Assembly: GCA_947650365.1 (NCBI GenBank)
Contig: OX393553.1
Span: 69,800,463 to 69,864,462 of the forward strand
DNA: 64,000 nucleotides
Direction of reading: 5' to 3'
From: Chamaelirium japonicum
Lineage: Eukaryota; Streptophyta; Magnoliopsida; Liliales; Melanthiaceae
Positions 7,799-23,392 of this stretch are shown here, one piece after another. Numbering within the stretch: position 1 is the first letter of the stretch; each line of letters starts with the position of its first letter. Under the pieces are notes generated by a model. The model was not told the origin of the DNA, made no database searches, and saw only the letters and a program-made list of their open reading frames with translations. Position numbers and translations under genes: made by a program.

Positions 7799-10700
7799 AC
7801 ACATACATATAATCACCCATACCCATCCTCACCCACTGAAACTCACACATACCTATCAAAAAAAACCCAATCTAATCCATACCAATTTATACCCACCCAT
7901 ACACACTCATACCCATCCTAATCCATGCATACTCACTCATACCCACCCATACCCACAACAATCCATCTATATTCACTAATATCTACCCCTATCTACCCTC
8001 ATTCACCCATACCATGCCCACCCCCATACCTATCCATACCAATATAAACACATTACTACCCCTTTATACCTGCCCATACCCAGTCTTACCCACGCCCATC
8101 CTCTATAATAACTATACTTACCCACTGAAACTCAACCATACAGATCCAAAACTACCTATACCCTCCCTTACCTACTTATACCTACTCATATCCACCAAAT
8201 CCCATCAGTATATAGCCATACTAATTTATACCCACCCATACACACCGAAGCCAACCTATACCGGCTTAAATCCACCTTTACCTATAGATACACCCCATAC
8301 CCACCACAACCCACGCCCATCAATTGAAACTTACCTATACCTACCAGAACCTACCTAAACCAACTCATACCTATCCAACCCACCCATACCAACTCATACC
8401 CACCCTCACCCTACCCATACCTTGTCCAACTCATTCATACCCACCCGTAACAATCTATAACCACCTATATGCACCCCAGTCACCTAACCATATGTACATC
8501 AACCCTGACCCACTCATACCTAACACAACCCACACATACTTATCGTCATTTATCCAAAACCACCCATACCCACCTCTACTTATCTATACCCACCTCGACC
8601 AACTTATGCACATCTATACCCACCACAACCTATCCATAAATACTCATACCGACCTATATGTATCCCTACCCACCATACCAACCAATACCTACCCCCACTC
8701 ACCTAGACCCACTAAAACGCACCCATACCTACCCCAACCCGCTCATACCAACCTCGATACACTCATACCCGCTCTAACCTACTCATACCCATCCTTTCCT
8801 AGCTTTATACATCCCTACCCCACCATACCCCCCCATATCCATTTTATACCCCCCATTCTACCCCATACCCACCTCAAACCAATACCCACCTAGCCACACT
8901 TACCCATTCATACCACCTCCCATCCTTACTTACTTGTACCCACCCATACCCATCCGCACATACCCATACCCACCCCTATATGCCCATATATACATATAAT
9001 CACCCATACCCATCCTCACCCACTGAAACTCACATATACCTACCCAAAAAAACCCAATCTAATTTAAACCCATTCATACCCGCCCATACACACTCATACT
9101 CATCCTAATCCATTCATACTCACTCATACCCACCCATACCCACCACCATCTATCTATACCCACTAATATCAACCCCTACCTACCCCCATTCACCCATACC
9201 ACGCCTGCCCCCCAAACCTATCCATACCAATACAAACCCATTACTACAACTTTATACATACCCATACCTATTCTTACCTACCCCCATCCTCCATACATAC
9301 CCATACCCATACCTACCCATTAAAACTCACCCATACAGATTTGAAACTACCTATACCCTCCAATACCCACGTAGACCTACTCATACCCACCAAATCCTAT
9401 CTGTACATAGCCATACCCATTTATACTGACCCATACACCACAACCTATGTCCATCAACTGAAACTTACCTATACCTACCCGAACCCACCTAAACCCACCC
9501 AAACTAACCCAAACCAACTTATACCCATCCAACCCACCCATAATAACTCATACCCACCCTCACCTTACCCATACCTAGTCTAATTTATTCATACCCACCC
9601 ACACCCATCTATACCTACCCATATGTACCCTACCCACCTAACTATATATATACCAACCCTAACCCACTTATACCCAACACAACCCACCTATACCTATCGT
9701 CATCTATCCAAACCCACTCATACCCACCCCTACTTATCTATACCCACCTCGACCTACCTATGCCCATTTATACCCATTCCAACCTACCCATACGTGCTCA
9801 TACCCATCTATATATCCCTACTCACCATACCAACCAATACCCATCCCCACTCACCCAGACCCATCCTTAACTACCAAAACCCACGCATACTTACCCTAAC
9901 CCATTCATACTAACCTCGACCCACTTATACACGTCCCAACCCACATATACCTACCCTTTTCTAGCTTTATACATCCTTATCCCAATATACCCCCTAATAT
10001 CTACTTTATACCCTCTATTCTACCCTATACCCACCTCAAACCAATACCCACATAGCCACACTTACCCATTGATACCTTCTACCACCCTTACTTACTTATA
10101 CCCACCCATACCCATCCCCACATACCCATACCCACCCGTATATGCCCATACATATATATAATCACCCATACCCATCCTCACCCACTGAAATACACATACC
10201 TATCTAAAAAAATCTAATCCAATCCATACCTATTCATACCCGCCCATACACACTCATACCTATTCTAATATATACATACTCACTCATACCCACCCATACC
10301 CACTATTATCCATCTATACCTAGTAATATCTACCCCAATTCACCCATACCATGCCTACCCACAATAGCTATCCATACCAATACAAACCCATTACTACCCC
10401 TTCATACCTACCCATACCCATTCTTACCCACCCCCATCCTCCATAATACCCATACATATACTTACCCATCAAAACTCACCCATACAGCTCCAAAACTACG
10501 TATACCCTCCTATACCCACTTATACCTACTCATACCTACTAAATCCTATCTGTACCTAGCCATGCCCATTTATACCCACCCATATACAATGAAACTCACT
10601 TATACCGGCTCAAATTCATGTTTACCTATAGATAAACCCCCATACCCACCACAACCCATGCCCATCAACTGAAACTTACCCATACCTACCCGAACGCACC

Positions 10701-13700
10701 TAAACCCACCCAAACTAACTTATACCCATCCAACCCACGCATAAAACTCATATCCACCCTCACCCTGTCCATACCCAGTCCAACTCCTTCATACCAACTC
10801 ACACCCATCGATACCTACCTATATGTAACCCACCAACCTAACCATATGTATACCAATACTAACCCACCCATACCTAACATAGCCCATCCATACCTATCGT
10901 CATCTATCCAAACCTACCCATACCACCCCTACTTATCTATACCCATCTCGACCTACCTATGCCCATCAATACCCACCCCAACGTACCCATACATACTCAT
11001 ACCCACCTATATGTATCCCTACCTACCATACCAACCAATACCCACCCCCACTCACCCAAACAAACCCTCAACCACCAAAACCCACATATACCTACCCTAA
11101 CCCACTTATACCAATCTCGACCCACTCATACCCACCCCAACCCACTCATACCCACCCATATTTATAGTTTCCTAGCTTTATACATCCCAACCCCACCATA
11201 TCCCTATATATCCAACTTATACCCCCCATTCTACCCCATACCCACCTCAAACCAATACCCACTCATCCACACTTACCCATTCATACCTCCTCCTACCTTT
11301 ACTTACTTGTACCCACCCATATCTATTCCCATATATTTATATCCACCCCAATATGCCTATACATACATATAATCACCCATACCATCCTCACCCACTAAAA
11401 CTCACACATACCTACCCAATAAAACCCAATCCAATCCATACCCATTCATACCCGTCACAACCAACGCCCATCAATTGAAACTTACACATACCTACCAGAA
11501 CCTACCTAAACCCACCCAAACCAACTCATACCCATCCAACCCATCTATAACAACTCATACCCATCCTCACCCTACCCATACCCAGTCAAACTCATTCATA
11601 CCCACCCGCACCTATCTATACCCATCTATATGCACCCCACCTACCTAACCATATATATACCAACCCCAACCCATTCATACCCAACATAACCTATCCATAC
11701 CTATCGTCTTCTATCCAAACCCACCTATACCAACCCCTATTTATCTATACCCACCTCGACCTACCTATGCCCATTTATACCCACCCCAATCTACCCATAC
11801 ATAATCATACCCACCTATATGTATCCCTACCCACCATACTAACCAATACCACTGACACTCACCCTGACCTACCCTCAACCACCAAAACTAACCCATACCT
11901 ACTCGAACCCACTCATACTAATCTTGACCCTCTCATACCCGCCCCAACCCATTCAAACCGACACATACCAACCCTTTCCTAGCTTTATATATCCCCACCC
12001 TACCATACCCCCCTATATCAACCTTATACCCCCCATTCTACCCCATACCCACCTCAAACCAACACCCACCCAACTACACTTACCCATTCATACCTCCTCT
12101 CACCCTTATTTACTTGTACCTACCCATATCCATCCCCTTATACCTATATACAACCATATATGCCTACACATATATATAATCACCTATACCCATCCTCACC
12201 CAATGAAACTCACATATACCTACCCAAAAAAACCTAATCCAATCCATACCCATTCATACCTGCTCATATATACTCATACCCATCCTAATCTATGCCTACT
12301 CACTTATAACCACCCATACCCACTATCATCCATCTAAACCCACTAATATCTCCCCTTACCTGCCCCTATTCACCTATACCATGCCCACGCACCATTCTTA
12401 TCCATACCAATACAAACCCATTACTACCCATTCATGCATACCCATACCTATTCTTACCCAACCCCATCCTCTATACATACCAATACCTATCTTACCCACC
12501 GAAGCTTACCCATACAGCTACGAAACTACCTATACCCTCCCATACCTACTTATACCTACTCATACCCACCAAATACCATCTGTATATAGCCATACCCATT
12601 TATACCCACCTATACACATCGAAACCCATATATGCCGACTTAAATCCACCTTTATCCACAGATATACCCCTATACCTACCACAACCCATGTCCATCAATT
12701 GAAACTTACCTATACCTGCCCAAATCTACCTAAATCCACCCAAACCAACCCAAACCAACTCATACCCATCCAATCCACCTATAGCAATTCATACCTATAC
12801 TCACCCTACCCATACCCAGTCTAACTCAATCATACCCACGCGCACCAATCTATACCTACCCATATGTACCCCACCTACCTAACCATATGTATACCAATCC
12901 CAACTTACTTATACCCAACACAACCCACCTATACCTATCGTCATCTATCAAACCCACCCATACCCACCCCTATTTATATATACCAAACTCGACCTACCTA
13001 TGCCCATCTATACCCACCCCAACCTACCCATACGTACTCATACCCACCTATATGTATCCTTACATCACCATACCAACCAAAACCCATGCCTACTTACCCA
13101 GACCCATACTCAACAACCAAAACCCACCCATACCTATCCCAACCTGCTCAAACCAATATCGACTCACTCATACCCGTCCCAACCAACTCATAGCCACCCA
13201 TACCTACCCTTTTCTAGCTTTATACATCCTTATCCCACCATACCCCCCCATATCGAATTTATTAGCCCCATTATACCTATACCCACCTCAAACCAATACC
13301 CACCTAGCCACACTTACCCATTCATACCTCCTTCTACCCTTACTTACTTGTACCTACCCATACCCATCCCCATATACCTATACCTACCCCTATATACCCA
13401 TACATATATATAATTACCCATACCCATCCTCACACACTGAAACTATCACATACCAATCCAAAAAAACCCAATCCAATCCATACCCATTCATACCCGCCCA
13501 TACACAGTCATACCCATCCTAATCCATGTATACTCACTCATACCCACCCATACCCACCACCATCCATCTATACCCACTAATATTTACCCCTACCTACCCC
13601 TATTCACCCATACTATACCTATTTCCCATACCTATCCATACCAATACAAACTCATTACTACCACTTTATAGCTACCCATACCTATTCTTACCTACCCAAA

Positions 13701-14613
13701 TCCTCTATATATACCCATACCTATATTTACCCATCGAAACTCACCCATACAGCTCCGAAACTACCTATACCCTCCCATACCCACTTATACCTACTCATAT
13801 ACACCAAATCCCATTTGTATATAGCTATACCCATTCATACCCACCCATACATAATGAAACCCACCTATACCGGCTCAAATCTACTTTTACCTATATATAC
13901 ACTCCCATACCAACGACAACCTATGCCCATCAATAAAAACTTACCCATACAAACTCGAACCCACCTAAACCCACCCAAACTAACTCAAACCAACTCATAC
14001 CCATCCAACCCACCCATTACAACTCATACCCACCCTCACCCTACCTATACCCAGTCAAAATCATTCATACCCATCCGTACCCATTTATATCCACCTATAT
14101 GCACCCCAACTTCTTAACCATATTTAGACCAACCCTAACCCACTTATACCCAATATAACCCACCCATACCTATCGTCATCTATCCAAACCCACCTATACC
14201 CACCCCTACTTATATATACCTACCTCGACATACCTATGCCCATCTATACCTACCCTAACCTACCTATAAGTACTCATACCCACCTGTATGTATCCCTACC
14301 AACCATACCAACCAATACCTACCCCCACTTACCTAGACCCATCCTCAACTATCAAAACCTACCCATACCTACCCCAACCCGCTCATACCAATCTTGACCA
14401 ACTCATACCAGCCCCAACCTACTCCTACCCAACTATACCTACCTTTTCCAAGTTTTATACATCCCTACCCCACAACACCCCCCTATATCCACTTTATACC
14501 ACCTCAAACCAATATCCACCTAGCCATACTTACCCATTCATACCTCCTCTCACCCTTACTTACTTGTACCCATCAATACCCATCCCCACATACCCATACC
14601 CACCCCTATATGC

Positions 14614-14616
<3 letters not shown>

Positions 14617-14707
<91 letters not shown>
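14617..14707. repeat. (TA)n microsatellite, about 45 repeats, at the monomer marker box
   Basis: An uninterrupted run of TA follows ATGCCCA and leads into AACCACCCATACC. In other monomers the same place holds only catacatatataatc, so this is a local expansion of a short TATATA seed inside the marker box. Confidence 0.95.
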
Positions 14708-14709
<2 letters not shown>

Positions 14710-15479
14710 CCACCCATACCCATCCTCACCTACTGAAACTCACACATACCTACCTAAAAAAACCCAATCCAATCCATACCCATTCATACCCGTCCATACA
14801 CACTCATACCCATCCTAATCCATGCATACTTACTCATATCCACCCATACCCACTACCATTCATCTATACCCAATAATATCTACCCCTATTCACCTATACC
14901 ACGCCCAACCCCTATGCCAATACAAACCCATTACTACCCCTTTATACCTATCCAGACCTATTTTTACCCAATCCGATCCTCCATGCAAACCCATACCATA
15001 CTTACCTATCGAAACTCACCAATATAGCTCTGAAACTACCTATACCCTCTAATATTAACTTATACCTACTCATACCCACCAAATCATATCTGTACATAGC
15101 TATACCTATTTATACGCACCCATACACAACAAAACCCACCTATGCCAGCTCAAATCTACCTTTACCTACAGATACACCCTCATACCCATCACAACCCATA
15201 CCTATCATCTGAAATATACCTATACCTACCTGAACCCACCTAAACCCACCCAAAACAACTTATACCCACCCAATCCTCCCATAACAAATCATACCTACCC
15301 TCACCCTACCCATACTAAGTCCAACACATTCATACCCACCCGTACCTATCTATACATACCTATATGTACCCCACCCACCTTACCATATATATAATAACCC
15401 TAACCCACTCATACCCAACACAACCAACCCATACCTATCGTCATCTATCCAAACCCACGCACACCCACCCCTAATTATC

Positions 15480-15899
15480 TATATCTACCTTGACCTACCT
15501 ATGCCCATCTATATCCACGCCAACTTACCCATACATATTCATACCCACCTATATGTATCCATACCCATGATACCAACCAATACCCACCCCCACTTACACA
15601 AACCAATCCTCAACCACCAAAACCAACCCATACCTACCCCAACCTGCTCATACCAACCTCGACCTACTTATACCAGCCCTAACCCACTCTATACCCACCT
15701 CGACCTACCTATGCCCATCAATACCCACCTAAACCTACCTATATATACTCATACCCACCTATATGTATCCCTACCAACCATACCAACCAATACCTACCCT
15801 TACTCACCCAGACCCACCCTCAACCACCAAAACCCACCCATACTTACCCCAACCTACTCATACCAACCTCGACCCTCTCATACCCGCCACAACCCACTC
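15480..15899. repeat. 210-bp tandem duplication inside one satellite monomer
   Basis: The step TATATCTACCTTGACCTACC at 15480 recurs as TATACCCACCTCGACCTACC at 15690, and both copies run in parallel through the CTCAACCACCAAAAC and CAACCTCGACC steps. The offset, 210 bp, is a multiple of the 10-bp unit. Confidence 0.85.
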
Positions 15900-18800
15900 A
15901 TACCAACCCATACCTATCCTTTCCTAGCTTTATACATCCCCACCCTACCATACCCCCATAAATCCACCTTTTACCCCCCATTCTACCCCATACCCACCTT
16001 AAACAAATACCCACCCATCCACACTTAACCATTCATACCTCTTCCCACACTTAATTACTTGTACCCACCCATACCCATCCCTACATATCCATACCCACCC
16101 TAATATACCCATACATACATATAATCACCCATACTCATCCTCACCAACTGAAACTCATACATACCTACCCAAAAAAACCCAATCCAATCCATACTCATTC
16201 ATACCCGCGCATACGCATCCATTCCCATCATAATCCAAGTATACCTACTTATATCCACCCATACCCACCACAATCCATCTATACCCACTAATAACTACCC
16301 CTATCTACCCCCATTCACCCATACCACGCCCACTCCCCATACCTATCCATACCAATACAAACCCATTACTACCCCTAAATACCTACCCATACCAATTATT
16401 ACCTACCCATATCCTCTATACATACCCATACCTATACTTACCTACTGAAACTCACCTATACAGCTCTAAAACTACCTATACCCTCCCATACCAACTTATA
16501 CCTACTCATACCTACCAAATCTTATTTGTACATAGCCATACCCATTTATACCCACCCATACATAACGAAACCCACCTATGCCGGCTCAAATCCACCTTTA
16601 CCCATAGATACAACCCCATACCTACCTTAACCCACGCCTATCAACTGAAACTTCCCCATACCTACCTGAACCTAACTAAACCCACCCAAACCAACTTATA
16701 CCCATCCAACTTACCGTCACCCTACCCATACCCAGTCTAACTCATTCATACCCACCCGCACCTATCTATACCAACCTATAAACACCCTACCCACGTAACC
16801 ATATGTATACCAACCCCAACTTTCTCGTACCCAATACAACCCACGCATACCTATCGTTATCTATCCGAACCCAACTATACCAACCCCTATTTATCTATAC
16901 CCACCTCGACCTATCTATGCCTATCTATACCCACCCCAACCTACCCATATATACTCATACCCACCTATATGTATTCCTACCCACCATACTAACCAATACC
17001 TACCCCCACTCACCCAGACCCACCCTCAACTACCAAAACCAAACCATACCTACTCCAATCCACACATACCAACCTCGACCCACTTATACTCGCCCCAACC
17101 CACTCAAACCTACCCATACCTACCCTTTGCTAGCTTTATACATCCCCAACCAACCATACCCATCCATACACACTCATACCCATTCTAATCCATGCATACT
17201 CACTCATAACAACCCATACCCACTACCATCCATCTATACCCACTAATATCTACCCCTATCTACCCTCATTTACCCATACCATACCCACCCCCCATACCTA
17301 TCTATAACAATACAAGCCCATTACTACCCCTACATACCTACCCATACCCATTCTTACCCACTCCCATTCTCCATACATACCCATACCCATACTTACCTAT
17401 CAAAGCTCACCCATACAGATTCGAAACTACCTATACCCTCCTATACCCACTTATACCTACTCATATCATCCAAATACTATCTGTATATAGCCATACCCAT
17501 TTATACCCACCCATACACACTAAAACGCACCTATATCGGATCAAATCTACCTTTATCCATAGATATACCCCAATACATACCACAACCTTTGCCCATCAAT
17601 TGAAACTTACCCTTAGCTATCCAAACCCACCCAAACTAACTCATACTCATCCAACCCACCCATAACAACTCATACCTACCTTTACCCTACCAATACCCAA
17701 TCCAACTTATTCATACCTACCCGCACTTATCTATACCTACCCATATACACCCTACCTACCTAACCATATATATACCAACCCCAACCCACTTATACCCAAT
17801 ACAATCCACCCATACCTATCGTTATCTATCCAAAACCACCCATACCTACTCCTACTTATCTATACCAACCTCGACCTACCTATGCCCATCTATACCTACC
17901 CTAACCTACCCATACGTACTCATACCCGCCTATATATATTCCTATATTACCATACCAACCAATACCTACCCCGACTTACCCAGACCCACCCTTAATAGAC
18001 AAAACCTACTTATAGCTACCCAACCCGCTCATACCAACCTCGACCCACTCATACCCGCCCCAACCCACTCATACCCACCCATACCTACCCTTTCCTTGAT
18101 TTTTACATCTCTACCCCACCATACCCCCCATATCTACTTTATACCCCCTATTCTACCCATACCTACCTCAAACCAATACCCACCTAGCTACACTTACCTA
18201 TTCAATACTCCTCCCACTCGCACTAACTTGTACCCACCCATATCCATCCCCAATTATCGATACCCATCCTTATATGCCCATACATATATATAATCACCCA
18301 TACCTATCCTCACCAACTGAAACTCATACATACCTACCCCTATCTATCCCCATTCACCCATACCACGCCTACTCCCTATACCTATCCATTCCAATATAAA
18401 CCCCATTACTACCACTTCATACCTACACATACCTATTCTTACCTACCCCCATCCTCTATACGTACCCATACCTATATTTACCCATCAAAACTTACCCATA
18501 CAGCTCCGAAACTACCTATACCCTCCCATACCCACTTATACCTACTCATATCCACCAAATCCTATTTGTATATAGCCATACCTATTTATACCCACCCATA
18601 CATAACGAAACCTACCTATGCCGGCCCAAATCAACCTTTACCCATAGATACACCCCTATACCAACCACAACCTATGCTCATTAGCAGAAACTTACCCATA
18701 CCTACCCGAACCAACCTAAACCCACCCAAACCAACCCAAACCAACTCATACCCATCCAACCCACCCATAACAACTTATACCCATCCTCACCTAACCCATA

Positions 18801-21800
18801 ATTAGTCTAACTCATTTATACCCCATTCGTACCCATCTATACTTACCTATATGCACCCCACCCATCTAACCATATGTATACCAACCCCAACCAACTCATA
18901 CCCAATATATCCAACCCATACCTATCGTTATCTATCCAAACCTACCTATACCCACCTCTACTTATCTATACCTACCTCGACCTGCCTAGGCCAATCTATA
19001 ACCACCCTAGCCTGCCCAAATATACTCATAGACACCTATATATATCCCTACCCACCATACTAACCAATACCCACCCACCCTCACCCAGACCCACCCTCAA
19101 CCACCAAAACCCGCCCATACCTACCCTAACCCGCTCATATCAACCTTGACCCACTTATACCCGCCCCAACCCATTTATACCCACCCATACCTACGCTTTT
19201 CTAGATTTATACAACCCCCCCACTATACCCCCCTATATTCACCTTATACCCCCTATTCTATCCTATACCTACCTCAAACCAATACCCACGCAGCCATACT
19301 TACCCATTTATACCTCCTCCTATCCTTACTTACTTGTACATACTATACATATCCCCATGTACCAATACTCACCCTTAAATGCCCATACATAGATATAATC
19401 ACCCATACCCATCCTCACGCACTGAAACTCACATAATCCTATCCAAAAAAACCCAATCGAATCTATACCCATTTATACCCGCCTATACACACTCACTCTT
19501 ATCCTAATCCATATATACTAACTCATACCCACCCATACCCACCACCATCCATATATACCCACTAATAACTACCCCTATATACCCCTATTCACCCATTTAT
19601 ACCCACCCATACACAACGAAACCCAACTATACCAGTTTAAATCTACCTTTACCCACAGATAAACCCCCATACCAACTACAACCCACGCCCATCAATTGAA
19701 ACTTACCCATAACTTCCCGAATCAGCCTAAACCTACCCAAACCAACCCAAACCAACCCAAACCAACTCATACCCTACCAACCCACCTATAACAACTTATA
19801 CCCACCCTCACCCAACCCATACCCAGTCCAACTTATTTATACATACCCGCACCCATCTATACCTACCTATATGCCCCCTATCAATTTAAGTATATGTATA
19901 CCAACCCCAACCCACTCATACCTAATACAACCTACCCATACCTATCATCTTCTATCCAAACCCACCTATACCCACCCTTACTTATCTATACCTCCCTCGA
20001 CCTACCTATGCCCATCTATACCCACCCCAAACCAACCCATACATACTCATACCCACCTATATATATCCCTACCCAACCCCACTCACCCAGACCCATGCTC
20101 AACCACCGAAACCTACCCATACCTACCCCAACCTGCTTATACCAACCTCGACCCACTCATACCCACCCCAACCCACTCATACCAACCCATACCTACCCTT
20201 TTCTAGCTCTATACATCCCCACCCCACCATACCCCCTTATATCCACTTTACACCCCCTATTCTACCCCATACCCACTACAAAGCAACACCCACCCAGCCA
20301 TATTTACATATACATACCTCCTCCCATCCTTACTAACTTGTACCCACCTATACCCTTCCCCACATACCCATACCCACCCCTATATGCCCATACATATATA
20401 TAATCACCCATACCCATCCTCACCCACTAAAACTCATATATACCTACCCAAAAAAACCTAATCCAATCCATACCATTCATACCTGTGCATACAAACTTAT
20501 ACCCATTCTAATACATGCATACTTACTCATACCCACCCATACGCACCACCATCCATCTATACCTACTAAAATCTACCCCTATATACCCCCACTTACCCAT
20601 ACCATGCCCACCCCCCAAACCTATTCATACTAATACAAACCCATTACAACCCCTTCATCCCTATTCTTACCCACCCCATCCTCCATACATACCCATACCC
20701 ATACTTACCCACCAAAACTCATACATACAGCTTCAAAACTACCTATTACTTTCCATATCCACTTATACCTACTCATACCCACCAAATCTTATTTGTACAT
20801 AACCATACCTTTTTATACCTACCCAAACACATCAAAACCCACCTATACCGGCTCAAATCAACCTTTACCCACATATACACCCCCATACCTGCCACAACCC
20901 ATGCCCATCAATTAAAACTTACCCATACCTACCCGAACCCGTCTAAACCCACCCAAACCAACCCAAACCAACTCATACCTATCCAACCTACCCATAATAA
21001 CTTATACCCACCCTCACCCTACCCATACCCAGTCTAAATCATTCAAACCCACCCGTACCCATCTATACCTACCTATATGTACCCCACGCATCTAACCATA
21101 TGTATACCAACCCCAACCAACTTATACCCAATATAACCCACCCATACCTATCATCATCTATCCATACCAACCAATACCCACCCCTATTTATCTATACCTA
21201 CTTTGACCTATCAATGCTTATCTATACCCACCCCAACCTATCCATACGCACTTATACACACCTATATGTATCCCTACCTACCATACCAATCAATACCTAC
21301 CCCCACTCAACCAGACCTATCCTCAATAACCAAAACCCACCCATACCTTCTCCAACCCACTCACACCAACCTCGACCCACTCATACCCGCCCCAACCAAC
21401 TTATACCCACCCATACCTACCATTTCTAAGCTTTATACATTCCTATCCAACTGTACCCTCCCATATCCACTTTATACACCACATTCTACCCCATACCCAC
21501 CTCAAACCAATACCCACCTAGCCACACTTACCCATTCATACCTTCTTCCACCCTTACTTACTTGTACCTACACATACCGATCCCCATATATCTATATCCA
21601 CACATATATGCCCATATATTCATATAATCACCCATACCCATCCTCACCCACTGAAACTCACATATACCTACCCAAAAAACCCCAATCTAATCCATACCTA
21701 TTCATACCCGCTCATACACACATATCTATCCTAGTCCATGCATACTCACTCATACCCACCCATACCCACCACCATCCATCTATACCCACTAATATCTAAC

Positions 21801-23392
21801 CCTATTCACCCATACCACGCCCACCACCCATACCTATCCATACTAATACAAACCCATTACTACCCCTTCATATAAACCCATACCTATTCTAACACACCCC
21901 CATCCTCCATACATACCCATACCCATACTTACCCACCAAACTTACCCATACAGCTCCGAAACTACCTATACCCTCCCATTACCAACTTATACCTACTCAT
22001 ACCCACCAAATCCTATTTATACATAGCCATACCCATTTATACCCACCCTTACATAACGAAACCCACCTATGCTGTCTCAAATCCAGCTTTACTCATAGAT
22101 ACACCACCATACCCACCACAATCAATGCCCATCAACTGAAACTTACCTATACCCACCCTGACCCTACCCATACCCAGTCCAACTTAATCATACCCACCCG
22201 TATCCATCTATACCTATCTATATGTACCCCACCCACCTAACCATATATATACCAACCCACCCCACTCATACCCAATACAACCCACCCATACCTACCATCA
22301 TCTATCCTAACCCACCTATACCCACCCCTACTTATCTATATCCACCTTGACCTACCTATACCCATCTATACCCATGCCAACCTACCCATACATACTCATA
22401 CCTACCTATATGTATCTTTACCTACCATACTAACCAATACCTACCCCCACTCACCCAAACACACCCTTAATCACCAAAACCCATCTATACTTACCCCAAC
22501 CCCGCTTATACCAACCTCGACCCACTCATACCCACCCCAACCCACTCATACCCAGCCATACCTACCCTTTCCTGGCTTTATATATCCCCACCCACCATAG
22601 CCCTTTATATCCACCTTATACCACCAATTCTACCCCATACCTATCTCAAACCAATACCTACCCAATCATACTTATGCATTCATACCTCATCCCACCCTTG
22701 CTTACTTGTACCTACCTATACCCATTCCCTATACCCATACCCATCCATATATGCCCATACATATATATAATCACCCATACCCATCCTCACCCCCTGAAAC
22801 TCATACATACCTATCCAATAAAACCCAATCCAATCCATACCCATTTATACCCGCCCATATATACTCATACCCATCCTAATCCATAGATACTCACTAATAC
22901 CTACCCATACCTACTACTATCCATCTATACCTATTAATATCTACCCCTACCTATCCCCATGCACCCATACTATGCCCACCCCAATACCTATCCATACCAA
23001 TAAAAACCCATTACTATTATTTCATACCTACCCATACATATTCTTACCCACCCCATCCTCCACAAATACCCATAACTATACTTACCCACTGAAACTCACC
23101 TATACAGATATGAAACTACCTATACCCTTCTATACCCACTTATACCTATGCATACCCAACAAATCCTATCTGTATATTGCTATACCCATTTATACCTACC
23201 CATACATACCGAAACCCACTTATGCCAGCTTAAATCCTTCTCTAACGATATATACACCCCCATACCTACTACTACACATGCCTATCAACTAAAACTTACC
23301 TATACCTACCTGAACCCACCTAAACCTACCCAAACCAACCCAAACCAACTCATACCCATCCTACCTATACCAACTCATACCAACCCTTACCC

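Larger units (their letters stand above)
4086..7801 (-). mobile_element. Element 2: Ty3/gypsy-like LTR retrotransposon, 5' end only, interrupted by element 1
   Basis: On the minus strand this shows a long LTR (about 5157-7801), a leader with a TGG-type primer site, and the N-terminal part of gag. The gag is cut at 4086 by the LTR of element 1; the rest of the element would lie beyond element 1, left of the window. The outer LTR end at 7801 abuts satellite sequence with no gap. The gag contains wording typical of plant Ty3/gypsy elements (HFIKTCNN, DEMMKQFVRT). It looks broken (the nested insertion and about one further break). Relative age: younger than the satellite it sits in, older than element 1. 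Confidence 0.82.
5157..7801 (-). repeat. Element 2 LTR (5' LTR, about 2.65 kb)
   Basis: The outer end is well supported: the minus strand begins TGTAGACACACAAATTGTG at 7801 and the very next bases are satellite (catacatataatcaccc). The inner end is less certain; TGCGCAG at 5157 gives a TG on the plus strand about ten bases from the primer site, but ends between 5142 and 5160 are possible. The LTR contains a homopyrimidine tract, a 55-bp duplication, a weak TATA, a roughly 300-bp direct duplication, an 82-bp minisatellite and a GGCTTT-rich tract. No other gene is seen in this stretch; short open frames in it are compositional. Confidence 0.7.
7802..23392. repeat. Satellite block 1: about 13-14 long-type monomers
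   Basis: Mostly full-length monomers of 1.14-1.23 kb. Exceptions: the monomer starting near 11371 is only about 807 bp, with a jump near 11450 from the CATTCATACCCG step to the ACCAACGCCCATCAATTG step; near 17157 a jump removes the marker box; near 18338 and 19590 further internal deletions give spacings of about 1,105 and 1,005 bp. One monomer (14708-16123) is longer because of an internal 210-bp duplication. Confidence 0.9.

Noticed and set aside
14617-14707. TA run as an origin of replication or a terminator
   Set aside because: It is a simple (TA)n expansion of the marker box in one monomer; no other origin or terminator feature is present.
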